Positions 1-8,507 of a stretch of DNA of 64,000 nucleotides are shown in pieces. The stretch is from Spartobacteria bacterium UBA695. GTDB taxonomy: Bacteria; Verrucomicrobiota; Verrucomicrobiia; Chthoniobacterales; Chthoniobacteraceae. The position numbers were made by a program, and so were the translations under genes. Numbering within the stretch: the stretch's first letter is position 1; each line of letters begins with the position of its first letter. The DNA is taken from assembly GCA_002298145.1 (NCBI GenBank), contig DBMP01000029.1, positions 62,001-126,000 on the forward strand, read 5' to 3'. A model generated the notes under the pieces. That model was not told where the DNA came from and did no database searches. It saw only the letters and a list, made by a program, of their open reading frames with translations.

Positions 1-40
1 TATCAGAACTCACGAACTCAGGAAAAAAGCAGAAAGGGAT

Positions 41-694
41 TTAGGGGTTAAGGCAGTTTGACGCGCTCTCCACGGTGCCGCCGCCGGGGAGCGAGCCGAT
101 GAGCTCTAGGTTGTGAATTTGCTGTTTCTTGTACATGGAAACATCCCCGGCTTTGCGGGCGATCACGAACCCGTCTTCGCCAAAGGGCTTGGCTTTTGAG
201 TTTAGCGAGGTGTCGTAGGTGTAGTTTTTCGTCGCCAGGAAGACTTCTTTTTCAGGGGCGTCTTTCCGGATCAGGTAAACTTTAAATGCGCTGTTTTTGT
301 CCTCAAAAGGAGGAGTGTAGGTTCCGTTGGGATCGCTAGGGGTGTAATATTGGATTCCGGCGGCGGCAAATACCTTCAAATCACTCGGCCTGAGGTAATC
401 CTCCTTCACCAAAATCGCCACGAAATCCTGGATGTTTTGGATTTTGCCGTGGGCTTTGAGGTCCCCGGGCCAGCCCAATGCCGTGTTCTCGTTGGCTTGA
501 CCATCATTGACCATCGACAATGTGGCAATGTGGATTTGCCGGGCGTTGTTCACGGCCTGAATCAATTGGCCTTTTATCAAAGACGAACCACAATGGGTAC
601 CAGTCCCTCCAAGCAAAACAAACAAAACAAAAATTACCGCAATCGTTACCAGCAACTCGGTCAGCGTGAATCCTTGAATTTTCCGGAGGGCCAT
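41..694 (-). CDS. Prepilin-type pseudopilin-like protein
   Basis: The protein opens with MALRKIQG followed by FTLTELL, a class III (type IV pilin) leader with Gly at -1, Phe at +1 and Glu at +5, then one hydrophobic helix to about residue 30. The rest is a soluble domain of about 185 residues with Cys35 and Cys214, which could form a disulfide. It is expected to be processed by a prepilin peptidase and anchored in the inner membrane. It stands alone here, far from the gsp locus at 37-47 kb and divergent from the next gene, so its assembly partner is unknown. Many Verrucomicrobiota and Planctomycetota carry large numbers of such orphan pseudopilins. Confidence 0.75.
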   Translation of the reverse strand: MALRKIQGFTLTELLVTIAVIFVLFVLLGGTGTHCGSSLIKGQLIQAVNNARQIHIATLSMVNDGQANENTALGWPGDLKAHGKIQNIQDFVAILVKEDYLRPSDLKVFAAAGIQYYTPSDPNGTYTPPFEDKNSAFKVYLIRKDAPEKEVFLATKNYTYDTSLNSKAKPFGEDGFVIARKAGDVSMYKKQQIHNLELIGSLPGGGTVESASNCLNP

Positions 695-790
695 GGCTTC
701 GGAGATTACGCCTGGCGTTTTTCCAAGTCAAACCCGGCAAATGAGGCTTGATCCGGTGGGGAATGGTGTAAAATTTGCCGTCTCTCTCTC

Positions 791-1555
791 ATGCGCTTTC
801 TCGTTTCTTTTTTCGCCCTTTTGTTGATACCCGTTTTGCCGCTTTGCGCGGCGGATTCGTTGCCGGTTAATGTTCGCCAGCTGGTGGTGAGTATTGCGCC
901 GGGCTGGAATTCGATGCACGGCCGCTTGCTCGCGCTCGACCGTCAGGCGGACGGGACCTGGAAGCCTGCTCTGGGGCCGGTGCCGGTGCTCTTTGGCAAA
1001 AACGGGCTGATCTGGGGGCTCGGGGTGCTGGGGTCGGAGGAACCGGGGGCGCACAAGGTGGAACGCGATGCCCGCGCGCCCGCGGGGGTGTTCAAGATCG
1101 GGACGATTTATACCTACGATGCCGCGCTTCCCAAGGGGGCCAACTACCCCTTCCACACGGTGACGGAGGCGGATGCCTGGGTGGATAGCCCGGAGCTGCC
1201 GAAGCTCTACAACCGCCATGTGACGGTGAATGTGAACAATCCGCCGCCGTGGTTCGAGAGCCAGAAGATGCGCCACAATGACGAGGCGTACCGGTACCTG
1301 ATCGAGATCCGGCACAATGCGGATGCGCCGGTGGTTGGGGCGGGCAGCGCGATCTTCTTTCACACGCGGCGAGGGGTGGACCGGCCGACGTGGGGCTGCA
1401 CAACGATGTCGCGCGAGAACCTCGTCGAGCTAATGCGCTGGCTACGTGCGGAAGAGCAGCCCCATTACGCGCTGCTCCCGTGGGCCGAGTATCTGCGCAA
1501 ATGGGCAGCGTGGGGACTGCCCAGCCCACAGACCGTGCGGGCAATCGCGCCGTAG
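791..1555 (+). CDS. L,D-transpeptidase (YkuD-type) family protein, secreted
   Basis: A signal peptide (MRFLVSFFALLLIPVLPLCAA) precedes a domain with the YkuD hallmark: FFHTRRG around His191, then PTWGCTTMS with the likely nucleophile Cys203. The His-x(11)-Cys arrangement with the small-GC context matches L,D-transpeptidases, which form 3-3 peptidoglycan cross-links or attach proteins to peptidoglycan in the periplasm. The length of 254 residues is normal for a single-domain member, and no LysM or peptidoglycan-binding domain is visible. The residue before GC is Trp rather than the usual Ser/Thr-x context, so activity is likely but not certain. Some homologues with this look are only annotated as L,D-transpeptidase family. 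Confidence 0.75.
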   Translation: MRFLVSFFALLLIPVLPLCAADSLPVNVRQLVVSIAPGWNSMHGRLLALDRQADGTWKPALGPVPVLFGKNGLIWGLGVLGSEEPGAHKVERDARAPAGVFKIGTIYTYDAALPKGANYPFHTVTEADAWVDSPELPKLYNRHVTVNVNNPPPWFESQKMRHNDEAYRYLIEIRHNADAPVVGAGSAIFFHTRRGVDRPTWGCTTMSRENLVELMRWLRAEEQPHYALLPWAEYLRKWAAWGLPSPQTVRAIAP

Positions 1556-1567
1556 GCGAGACGGGAT

Positions 1568-1614
1568 CCAAGGGGCACGCCCCTTGGCAGAGGGTTTGGG
1601 AGGCAGCGCCTCCC
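1568..1614. repeat. Tandem GC-rich hairpins downstream of the transpeptidase gene
   Basis: Two perfect stem-loops lie back to back: CCAAGGGGC/GCCCCTTGG (1568-1576 with 1579-1587) and GGGAGGC/GCCTCCC (1598-1604 with 1608-1614). No T-run follows either, so they are not classical intrinsic terminators. They are more likely part of a dispersed REP-like element. Confidence 0.5.
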
Positions 1615-1743
1615 AATCTGAGAGCAAGGCGGGCAAAAACACCACCTTGCAAGCGGCGCACTCAGTCCAAACCCGCGCATCCAATCATCCGTAACCCCGC
1701 CTTGCTCCCCCGAAAACAGCGCAGCGTATTTTCGGGGGCGGGA

Positions 1744-1794
1744 CGAATCAAAGATTCGCAGACAGAGGACGTGCCCAATCTGGAGATTGGGCAC
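1744..1794. repeat. REP-like double hairpin, copy 1
   Basis: Hairpin one is CGAATC-AAA-GATTCG. A linker GCAGACAGAGGAC follows, and hairpin two has 10-bp arms GTGCCCAATC and GATTGGGCAC around a TGGA loop. A second copy with the same order sits at 10981-11031. The third base pair of the second stem differs between copies but stays paired (G-C here, T-A there). Confidence 0.7.
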
Positions 1795-1842
1795 GAGCGC
1801 ATGGAGCACGTTAGCGCGAAACGGGCGGGCGCGGTCGAATTA

Positions 1843-2262
1843 CTACACCGATTTCCCGCGCCGCTTGAGCTTGAGCTGGATGAGCGATTTTTGGAGATTC
1901 GCCTCGGTGGTGGCAATCTCCTCGGCACTCAAGGCTTCCGTCTGGCGCAAGGCCGCCTCGGCTCGCGCGACGGCCGCTTCAACAGCGTGTTCGTCGATGA
2001 GAGAAACAGAGATCGCCATGTCAGTAAGAATCGTGACATGGGTCGGCGTGATTTCCGCAAAACCCTCGCCCACCGCAAAGTCGCTCTCCTGGCCGTCCTT
2101 AACGATCTTCAGTTCGCCCGGTTTGATGTCGGTCATCACAGGGATGTGCATCGGGTAGATGCCCATCTCCCCTTCCACGCCGGGAAGGACGACCATTTGG
2201 ACATCGTCCGAATAGGCCTTTTCCAGCGGGGTGACGACTTCGAGCCGTAGTGTGTTGGCCAT
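1843..2262 (-). CDS. atpC: F1Fo ATP synthase epsilon subunit
   Basis: At 139 residues this is a normal-length epsilon subunit of the F1 central stalk, which couples gamma rotation to catalysis and can inhibit ATP hydrolysis. The N-terminal beta-sandwich carries the family pattern VVTPLEKAYSDDV, VVLPGVEGEMGIYPMH and a later GEGFAEI. The C-terminal part is a two-helix region (AAVARAEAALRQTEA onward). It is the last gene of the atp operon, 17 bp after atpD, and is followed by a 280-bp repeat-containing spacer. Confidence 0.96.
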   Translation of the reverse strand: MANTLRLEVVTPLEKAYSDDVQMVVLPGVEGEMGIYPMHIPVMTDIKPGELKIVKDGQESDFAVGEGFAEITPTHVTILTDMAISVSLIDEHAVEAAVARAEAALRQTEALSAEEIATTEANLQKSLIQLKLKRRGKSV

Positions 2263-2279
2263 GGTTTTTTAGCGGGCAG

Positions 2280-3686
2280 TTACACCTTCACCATATCGAT
2301 GCCGCCCTTCATATAGAAGTTCGTTTCCGGCACGTCATCGTGTTTGCCTTCGAGAATTTCCTTAAAGCCGCGCACCGTCTCGGCGATGGAGACGTACTGG
2401 CCCTTGGTGCCGGTGAAGATTTCGGCGACGTGGAAAGGCTGGCTCAGGAAACGCTGGATTTTGCGGGCGCGGTAGACGGTCAGTTTGTCTTCGGGCGAAA
2501 GCTCGTCCATGCCCAAGATGGCGATGATGTCCTGCAAATCCTTGTACTTTTGCAGCACCCGCTGGACGCCGCGCGCGACGTTGTAGTGCTCCTCGCCGAC
2601 GATCTCGGGCGCGAGGGCCTTGGAGGTGGAGGCGAGCGGATCGACGGCGGGGTAGATACCGAGCTCGGCGATGGAGCGCTCCAAAACGATCGTGGAATCG
2701 AGGTGGGCGAAGGTGTTGGCGGGGGCCGGGTCGGTGAGGTCGTCGGCGGGAACGTAGACGGCCTGGAAGGAGGTAACGGAACCGGCTTTGGTGGAGGTGA
2801 TGCGCTCTTGCAAATCACCCATTTCGGCGGCGAGGGTCGGCTGGTAGCCGACGGCGGACGGGGTGCGCCCGAGGAGGGCGGAGACTTCGGCGCCCGCTTG
2901 CGAGAAACGGAAGATGTTGTCGATGAAGAGGAGCACGTCCTGGTTCTTTTCGTCGCGGAAGTACTCGGCCATGGAGAGGGCCGAGAGGGCAACGCGGAGA
3001 CGGGCTCCGGGGGGCTCGTTCATCTGGCCGTAAACGAGGGCGACTTTGGACTCGGCCAGGTTTTTCTGGTTGATGACGCCCGATTCGCTCATTTCGTTGT
3101 AAAGGTCGTTGCCTTCACGGGTGCGCTCGCCGACGCCTGCAAATACGGAATAGCCGCCGTGGCCTTTGGCGATGTTGTTGATCAACTCCATGATGACGAC
3201 GGTCTTGCCGACGCCCGCGCCACCAAAAGCGCCGACTTTGCCGCCCTTGGTGAAGGGGCAAATGAGGTCGATCACCTTGATGCCGGTTTCGAGGATGTTG
3301 GCCTTGGTCTCCTGGTCGACGAGGGCCGGGGCTTTACGGTGAATGGGGTAGCGCTTGGTGAAGTTGACGGGGCCGCGTTCGTCGACGGCGTCGCCGGTGA
3401 CGTTGAAGATGCGCCCGAGGACGCCTTCGCCAACGGGGACGCTGATGGGGGCACCGGTGTCGGTGACGGTGATGCCGCGCTTGAGACCCTCGGTGGTGGA
3501 CATGGCGATGGCCCGGACCCACCCTTCGCCCAAGTGCTGCTGGACTTCGAGGACGACTCGGTGTTTTTGCCCGCCGACTTCGTACTCGACTTCGAGGGCG
3601 TTGTAGATGGACGGGAGCTGCCCGGTGGCGGAGAAATCGACATCCACGACGGGACCGATGACTTGGACGATGGTGCCTGTGTTCAT
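2280..3686 (-). CDS. atpD: F1Fo ATP synthase beta subunit
   Basis: This is the catalytic F1 subunit, 468 residues as usual. The Walker A loop reads GGAGVGKTVVIMELINN and is followed by the GERTREGNDLYNEM block carrying the catalytic Glu and Arg. Walker B is VLLFIDNIFRF, and ALLGRTPSAVGYQPTLAAEM is the family signature region. It lies between atpG (25 bp upstream) and atpC in the canonical order, so co-transcription is expected. No unusual substitutions were seen. Confidence 0.98.
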   Translation of the reverse strand: MNTGTIVQVIGPVVDVDFSATGQLPSIYNALEVEYEVGGQKHRVVLEVQQHLGEGWVRAIAMSTTEGLKRGITVTDTGAPISVPVGEGVLGRIFNVTGDAVDERGPVNFTKRYPIHRKAPALVDQETKANILETGIKVIDLICPFTKGGKVGAFGGAGVGKTVVIMELINNIAKGHGGYSVFAGVGERTREGNDLYNEMSESGVINQKNLAESKVALVYGQMNEPPGARLRVALSALSMAEYFRDEKNQDVLLFIDNIFRFSQAGAEVSALLGRTPSAVGYQPTLAAEMGDLQERITSTKAGSVTSFQAVYVPADDLTDPAPANTFAHLDSTIVLERSIAELGIYPAVDPLASTSKALAPEIVGEEHYNVARGVQRVLQKYKDLQDIIAILGMDELSPEDKLTVYRARKIQRFLSQPFHVAEIFTGTKGQYVSIAETVRGFKEILEGKHDDVPETNFYMKGGIDMVKV

Positions 3687-3711
3687 GCTTGGGAAAGGGA
3701 GAGAGGTGGTT

Positions 3712-4647
3712 CTAGCCGAGCGCGATCTGCGCGGTGGAGATTTCGAGGAGTTCGGTGGTGATGCTGTTCTGGCGGATCTTGTTGTATTCCAGGGTAAGAT
3801 CCTTGATGAGCGTTTGGGCGTTGTCGGTGGCGCTCTTCATGGCGACCATTCGGGCGCTGTGCTCGGAGGCGCGGGCGTCGAGGATCATCTGGTAGATCTG
3901 GAAGTGCAGGTAGTGCGGCAGGATGCTGCCCAAGACTTCCATGGGGCTGGGCTCAAAGAGGTAGTCGCTCTGGGCGTCTTCGGCAAAGGCGGCTCCGGGT
4001 GCGGCGGCTTCGCCCTCGGCCGGTTTTTCGCCTTCCGCAGGGACCTCTGCCGTGGCTTCCGGCTTCGGCGCGGTGGGAAGTTCAAAGGGGCTGATGGGCA
4101 GAAGGGTGCGGGTGACGGGCTTCTGCACGAGGGTGTTGATGAACTTGGTGTAGAGGACGGTGACTTTATCGACTTTGCCCGCGAGGAACTGGTCGATGCA
4201 GTATTTGGAGATGATCTTGGTGTCCTTGAGGGTGGGGTGGTCGGGGACGGGGAAGTCGGCGACGAGTTTGCGCCGAAGCCGGGCAAGGTGCTGCTGGCCA
4301 CGGCGACCGGCGGCGACGAAGCTGGTGGTCTCGGGGTCGAAGGTGTTGGCTTCGCGGAAGAGGTTGGTATTGAGCGCGCCGCAGAGGCCTTTGTCGGGGG
4401 AGATGACGATGACCAGTTCGTGTTTGACGGGCCGGATCTCCAGGAGCGGGTGCAGGGTGACGTCGGCGTGGCGCTGCACGGAGACGAGCACTTTGTTGAT
4501 GAGCTCGGAGTAGGGCCGTCCGGCAAGGGCCGCGCCCTGGGCTTTGCGCATCTTGGCCGAGGCGACCATTTGCATCGCCTTGGTGATTTGCGCCGTGTTC
4601 TTGATCGATTTGATCCGGCGCCGGATGTCTCGGGTGTTAGCGGCCAT
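3712..4647 (-). CDS. atpG: F1Fo ATP synthase gamma subunit
   Basis: The 311-residue central stalk subunit starts MAANTRDIRRRIKSIKNTAQITKAMQMVA and ends with the typical C-terminal helix ITTELLEISTAQIALG. These two helices form the coiled-coil rotor shaft. The family is usually about 285-295 residues. The excess is an Ala/Pro/Glu-rich insertion (roughly residues 187-225, PKPEATAEVPAEGEKPAEG onward) in the globular domain, which looks disordered. The gene sits 9 bp after atpA and 25 bp before atpD. Confidence 0.96.
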   Translation of the reverse strand: MAANTRDIRRRIKSIKNTAQITKAMQMVASAKMRKAQGAALAGRPYSELINKVLVSVQRHADVTLHPLLEIRPVKHELVIVISPDKGLCGALNTNLFREANTFDPETTSFVAAGRRGQQHLARLRRKLVADFPVPDHPTLKDTKIISKYCIDQFLAGKVDKVTVLYTKFINTLVQKPVTRTLLPISPFELPTAPKPEATAEVPAEGEKPAEGEAAAPGAAFAEDAQSDYLFEPSPMEVLGSILPHYLHFQIYQMILDARASEHSARMVAMKSATDNAQTLIKDLTLEYNKIRQNSITTELLEISTAQIALG

Positions 4648-4656
4648 GGGGTTGGG

Positions 4657-6183
4657 TTAGCGCCAGGTCGATTTGAATTCGACGAGGGTGTCGGCGAGTT
4701 CGTCGTTGAGTTCTTTGCTGATGGAACCGGCGGTCTTGATGGTTTCCAGCAGCTTCGGTTTGCGGGTGGTAAGGAATTCCTCCAGCTTGGCCTGGCACTC
4801 TTTAACGCGGTCGACGGGGACGTCGTCCATGTGGCCGTTCTGGATGGCCCAGAGGACGGCGACTTGGTTCTCGACGGGCATCGGGTTGTACTGGCGCTGT
4901 TTGAAGAGTTCGACGATGCGGGAACCGCGGTCGAGCTTGGCTTTGGTGGCGGCGTCCAAGTCGCTGCCAAACTGGGCGAAGGCGGCCAGTTCGCGGAACT
5001 GGGCCAGCTCGCCTTTCACTTTGCCCGCGACTTGTTTGATGGCTTTGATCTGTGCGGCGCTGCCGACGCGGCTCACCGAGAGGCCGACGGAGATGGCCGG
5101 GCGCACGCCCTGGTAGAAGAGGTCGGTTTCGAGGTAGATCTGGCCGTCGGTGATCGAGATGACGTTGGTGGGGATGTAGGCGGAGACGTCGCCCGCCTGG
5201 GTCTCGATGATGGGGAGCGCGGTGAGTGAGCCGTTGCCGTTTTTTTCGTCGACGCGGGCGGCGCGCTCCAGGAGGCGGCTGTGGAGGTAAAAGACGTCGC
5301 CGGGGTAGGCTTCGCGGCCGGAGGGGCGCTTCAAAACGAGGGAAACCTGGCGGTAGGCGACGGCGTGTTTGGAGAGGTCGTCGAAGATGATGAGGGCGTC
5401 CATGCCGTTGTCCATGAACCACTCGCCGATGGCCGCGCCCGCGAACGGGGCGATGTACTGGTTGGTGGCGCTATCGGAGGCGGCGGCGGCGACGATGACG
5501 GTGTATTCGAGCGCGCCTGCTTCCTGGAGGACGCCGAGGACGCGGGCGATGTTGGAGTTCTTCTGGCCGATGGCGACGTAGATGCTGTAGATGGGCCGGA
5601 AGCCTTCTTTGCCCGCGTTGGCTTTGTTGATGCGGGCCTGGTTGATCATCGTGTCGATGGCGATGGTGGTCTTGCCGGTGGCGCGGTCGCCGATGATGAG
5701 TTCGCGCTGGCCGCGGCCGATGGGGATCATGGCGTCGATGGCCATGATGCCGGTCTGGACGGGCTGGTTGACGCCTTTGCGCTTGATGATGCCGGGGGCG
5801 ATTTTTTCAACCGGGTAGAGGATGTCGGACGGGATAGGGCCTTTGCCGTCGAGCGGGCGACCCAGGGCGTCGACGACGCGGCCCAGGAGGCCCTTGCCGA
5901 CGGGCACGGAGAGGAGGCGGCCGGTGGTCTTGACGATGTCGCCTTCTTTGACCCCGGTGGAGTCGCCCATGAGAATGCAGCCGACTTCGTTCTCTTCGAG
6001 GTTGAGGGCGAGGCCATAGAGGCCGCCGGAGAATTCGATCATTTCGTTGAGCATCACGTCGCTCAAGCCCTCGATTTTGGCCACGCCGTCGCCCGATTCG
6101 CGAACGACGCCGGTGTTGGTCTGGACGGTGGCGGTCTTGAGTCCGGCGATTTGGGATTCGATGTCTTGGAGAATGGTGCTCAT
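4657..6183 (-). CDS. atpA: F1Fo ATP synthase alpha subunit
   Basis: The start MSTILQDIESQIAGL at 6183 is chosen because the longer open frame upstream (to 6453) reads through atpH and has no family similarity. The resulting 508 residues match the family length. The P-loop is GDRATGKTTIAIDT; LIIFDDLSKHAVAYR, SLVLKRPSGREAYPGDVFY and AISVGLSVSRVGS are the conserved nucleotide-site and crown regions. Alpha subunits form the non-catalytic nucleotide sites of F1. The gene follows atpH with a 52-bp spacer. Confidence 0.97.
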   Translation of the reverse strand: MSTILQDIESQIAGLKTATVQTNTGVVRESGDGVAKIEGLSDVMLNEMIEFSGGLYGLALNLEENEVGCILMGDSTGVKEGDIVKTTGRLLSVPVGKGLLGRVVDALGRPLDGKGPIPSDILYPVEKIAPGIIKRKGVNQPVQTGIMAIDAMIPIGRGQRELIIGDRATGKTTIAIDTMINQARINKANAGKEGFRPIYSIYVAIGQKNSNIARVLGVLQEAGALEYTVIVAAAASDSATNQYIAPFAGAAIGEWFMDNGMDALIIFDDLSKHAVAYRQVSLVLKRPSGREAYPGDVFYLHSRLLERAARVDEKNGNGSLTALPIIETQAGDVSAYIPTNVISITDGQIYLETDLFYQGVRPAISVGLSVSRVGSAAQIKAIKQVAGKVKGELAQFRELAAFAQFGSDLDAATKAKLDRGSRIVELFKQRQYNPMPVENQVAVLWAIQNGHMDDVPVDRVKECQAKLEEFLTTRKPKLLETIKTAGSISKELNDELADTLVEFKSTWR

Positions 6184-6235
6184 TTGGGAAAGAAGAAGGT
6201 TGGGAAAGTGGTTTTGGGGTTTGAGAAAGGGGGGG

Positions 6236-6628
6236 CTAGAGCTTGCTGCGCAGCAGTTCGAGGCGACCCTGGACGCTGCCGTCCCAGACGTCGCTGCCGA
6301 GCTGGACGCGGATGCCGCCGATGAGGGCGGGGGTGACTTTGAATTCGTGCGTGATGTCGTCCCCGAAGCGGGTTTGCAGGTCCCCGAGGATGCGGGCGGC
6401 TTCGGCGGGGTCCAGCGGGGTGGCGCTCTCGATCGTGGCGTGGCGGCGGGCAAGCTCCATGCGCACGAGCCCTTCGTAGTTGCGCATGACGCTCAAGGCG
6501 TGGCGCGGGGGGCGGGCGGCGACGGTTTTCAGGACGGTTTCGACGCGGGCCCGATCCAGTCGCCCGTTGGCGAAGCTGACGCGGAAGAGCGAGCGGGAAA
6601 GTTTGCGGGCTTCCTTGGGGGCTTTCAT
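6236..6628 (-). CDS. atpH: F1Fo ATP synthase delta subunit (short form)
   Basis: At 130 residues this is clearly shorter than the usual 175-185. The C-terminal part is recognisable (ITHEFKVTPALIGGIRVQLGSDVWDGSVQGRLELL), matching the region that ties the peripheral stalk to F1. The N-terminal helical domain that caps the alpha subunits seems reduced. Position between atpF (7 bp) and atpA supports the assignment strongly. I see no in-frame upstream start that would extend it, so the shortness looks genuine and not a start-site error. Confidence 0.88.
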   Translation of the reverse strand: MKAPKEARKLSRSLFRVSFANGRLDRARVETVLKTVAARPPRHALSVMRNYEGLVRMELARRHATIESATPLDPAEAARILGDLQTRFGDDITHEFKVTPALIGGIRVQLGSDVWDGSVQGRLELLRSKL

Positions 6629-6635
6629 GGGCTAG

Positions 6636-7181
6636 CTAGGCGGCGATTTCGCGGGCGGCTTCTTCGCTGAGGCGTTTCTGGTCTTCGACGGTCAGCACCT
6701 TGCCGGTGACTTTGCCGGTGGTGTCGACGACGAGGCGGCCCACTTCTTTGCGAAGCTCGGAGAGCATCCGGTCGTGCTCCAGCTTGGTGGCTTCGCGCGC
6801 CTGGAGGACGATGCGCTCGGCTTCGGCGATGGCGGCTTGTTCGCGGGTCTGCGCAAGGGCGTTGGCAGAGGCGCGGGCTTCGGTGATCATTTTCTGCGCT
6901 TCGTCGTTGGCGCGGGAGAGGATCTCGGAGCGCTTTTTCTCGGCTTGGGCGAGGTCGACCTTGATCCTTTCGGCGTTCTCAAGGCTCTCGGCGATGCGCT
7001 GGCGGCGCTGTTCGAGGACTTTCAGGATCGGCTTGTAGGCGAAGCGGTGCAGCAGGCCGCAGACGATCAGGAAGCTGACGATGTTGGAAAGCAGCAGCGG
7101 CCAGTTAAAGCCGAATGCCTCTCCGGTTTCCCGGATGGATTGCCCAAGGCCGCCGCCTGCTTCTGCGAGTAAAGGTAACAT
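6636..7181 (-). CDS. atpF: F1Fo ATP synthase b subunit (peripheral stalk)
   Basis: A single N-terminal membrane helix (about residues 25-48, FNWPLLLSNIVSFLIVCGLL) is followed by a long charged helix rich in Glu, Arg and Ala (QRRQRIAESLENAERIKVDL onward). This is the expected architecture of the 181-residue stator subunit. It lies between atpE and atpH. There is one b-type gene and no second b' copy, so a homodimeric stalk is expected. Confidence 0.95.
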   Translation of the reverse strand: MLPLLAEAGGGLGQSIRETGEAFGFNWPLLLSNIVSFLIVCGLLHRFAYKPILKVLEQRRQRIAESLENAERIKVDLAQAEKKRSEILSRANDEAQKMITEARASANALAQTREQAAIAEAERIVLQAREATKLEHDRMLSELRKEVGRLVVDTTGKVTGKVLTVEDQKRLSEEAAREIAA

Positions 7182-7241
7182 AGAAATTTACGAAAACGGG
7201 GTGGGTGCGAAGGCCGTTAGCCCCCGCACCCGGGAAGGGTT

Positions 7242-7454
7242 TTACTTGGCCACCAGGTAAATGGCGAAGAAAACGATGCCTTCGGCGAAGGCCGTGCTCA
7301 GGATGGCCTGAACCAGGATGGGCGTGGCCGCGCCGGGGTTGCGCCCGACTGCTTCAGAGGCCTTCATGCCGATGAAGCCGACGCCAAGCGCCGCGCCGAG
7401 GGCCGCGAGACCCACGTGAAGGTTGCCGGTCAGTTCTGCAAGGATAGGGAGCAT
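7242..7454 (-). CDS. atpE: F1Fo ATP synthase c subunit (proteolipid ring)
   Basis: Two hydrophobic helices are joined by the polar loop VGRNPGA in a 70-residue hairpin. The ion-binding carboxylate is Glu58 in STAFAEGIVFF. Helix 1 has a thinned glycine motif (ALGAALGVGFIG), with Ala at some GxGxGxG positions. The residue after Glu58 is Gly, not the Ser/Thr typical of sodium-binding rings, so proton coupling is inferred. A 78-bp spacer to atpB and 60 bp to atpF may help boost its translation. Confidence 0.95.
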   Translation of the reverse strand: MLPILAELTGNLHVGLAALGAALGVGFIGMKASEAVGRNPGAATPILVQAILSTAFAEGIVFFAIYLVAK

Positions 7455-7532
7455 AGTGTTGTTTGGTTTTGGGTTGTCTCGCCCGCCTCCGCAGGTTGCC
7501 CACGGTCCGGCGTGCGAAAGGGGATAAAGGGT

Positions 7533-8507
7533 TTAGTGGTGGCCGTGCCCCTCCTCGGGCATGATGAGGAGCGTGAAGACGGCCGTCAAAAGCATAAAGA
7601 CCATGGCCTGGACGAGGCCGACGAGGATTTCCAGGAAGTAGAACGGCAGCGGGAGCAGCCAGCCGAACCAGGGTCCGCCGAGGGTGGCCATGGTTTCGAG
7701 CGTGTTTTCACCGGCGAAGATGTTGCCGTAGAGACGGAAGCTGAGCGAAATCGGCCGGAAGAGGATGGAGACGATTTCCAGGAAGCCGACGCAGATGAAG
7801 ACGATGACCATGAGGACTTTCATGAAGCCCTTGGTATCGCCCTTGGGCCCGAAGAGGTGCATGATGAAGCCGCCGGGGCCGTTGGCCTGGAGCGCCCAGA
7901 CGATCCAGAAGAAGAAGAACGTCAACGCCATGGCCATGGTCATGTTCAGGTCGGCGTTGGGGCCGCGCAGAATGGGCCGGGTGATGTGCGTCACGACGCC
8001 GGAGTACGGATCGGGAATCCCCCACCCGATGGTGCCGACGCCGGGAATCAGGCTGAACCAGTTGAGGGCGAGGATGAAGATGAAGACGGTGGCAAAAAAC
8101 CAGAAGGTCTTCTTGACGAGCTGCTTGCCGATGATGCCTTCGAGAAAGCTGTAGAGGCTCTCGACGACCCATTCCCAGAAGTTCTGCGCGCCGTCCGGCA
8201 CGTCTTTGACTTTGCGCATGGCCACCTGCGCGGAGATGATTAGCGCGAGCATCACGACCCAGGTGATGACCATGGAGTTGTTGACCTTGATCGGCAGGTC
8301 GTGGATGAGCGGCACGTTATGGATGACGGTATCGACCAGGAGCGGGGCGCCCTGCGGGAGGGCTTCCTCGTGGTGCTCGGTGGCGTGCTCCGCGGCGGGC
8401 GTTTCGGCCCAGGCTGCGCCGGTCATGAACAGCAGGGCACAGAGCGCCAGGAGGCCTGTCTTCCCAATGCGTTGGGCGGCTCGAAGGTATGTCAAAATAG
8501 GGTTCAT
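7533..8507 (-). CDS. atpB: F1Fo ATP synthase a subunit
   Basis: The start MNPILTYLRAAQRIG at 8507 is preferred over an upstream frame start at 8555 because it places a signal-peptide-like stretch (ALCALLFMTGAAWAE) at the N-terminus, followed by a His/Glu-rich periplasmic segment. The membrane domain contains the stator helix with the essential Arg (ISLSFRLYGNIFAGE), which forms the proton half-channels with the c ring. The protein ends in EEGHGHH. At 324 residues it is longer than E. coli AtpB because of the N-terminal extension, which is common in Bacteroidota and Verrucomicrobiota. It is the first gene of the operon; no atpI or atpZ is seen. Confidence 0.94.
   Translation of the reverse strand: MNPILTYLRAAQRIGKTGLLALCALLFMTGAAWAETPAAEHATEHHEEALPQGAPLLVDTVIHNVPLIHDLPIKVNNSMVITWVVMLALIISAQVAMRKVKDVPDGAQNFWEWVVESLYSFLEGIIGKQLVKKTFWFFATVFIFILALNWFSLIPGVGTIGWGIPDPYSGVVTHITRPILRGPNADLNMTMAMALTFFFFWIVWALQANGPGGFIMHLFGPKGDTKGFMKVLMVIVFICVGFLEIVSILFRPISLSFRLYGNIFAGENTLETMATLGGPWFGWLLPLPFYFLEILVGLVQAMVFMLLTAVFTLLIMPEEGHGHH

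Noticed and set aside
2250..6324. Long plus-strand frames opposite atpD, atpG and atpA
   Set aside because: These are antisense shadows of strongly conserved ATP synthase genes, with low-complexity Gly/Asp/Val composition.
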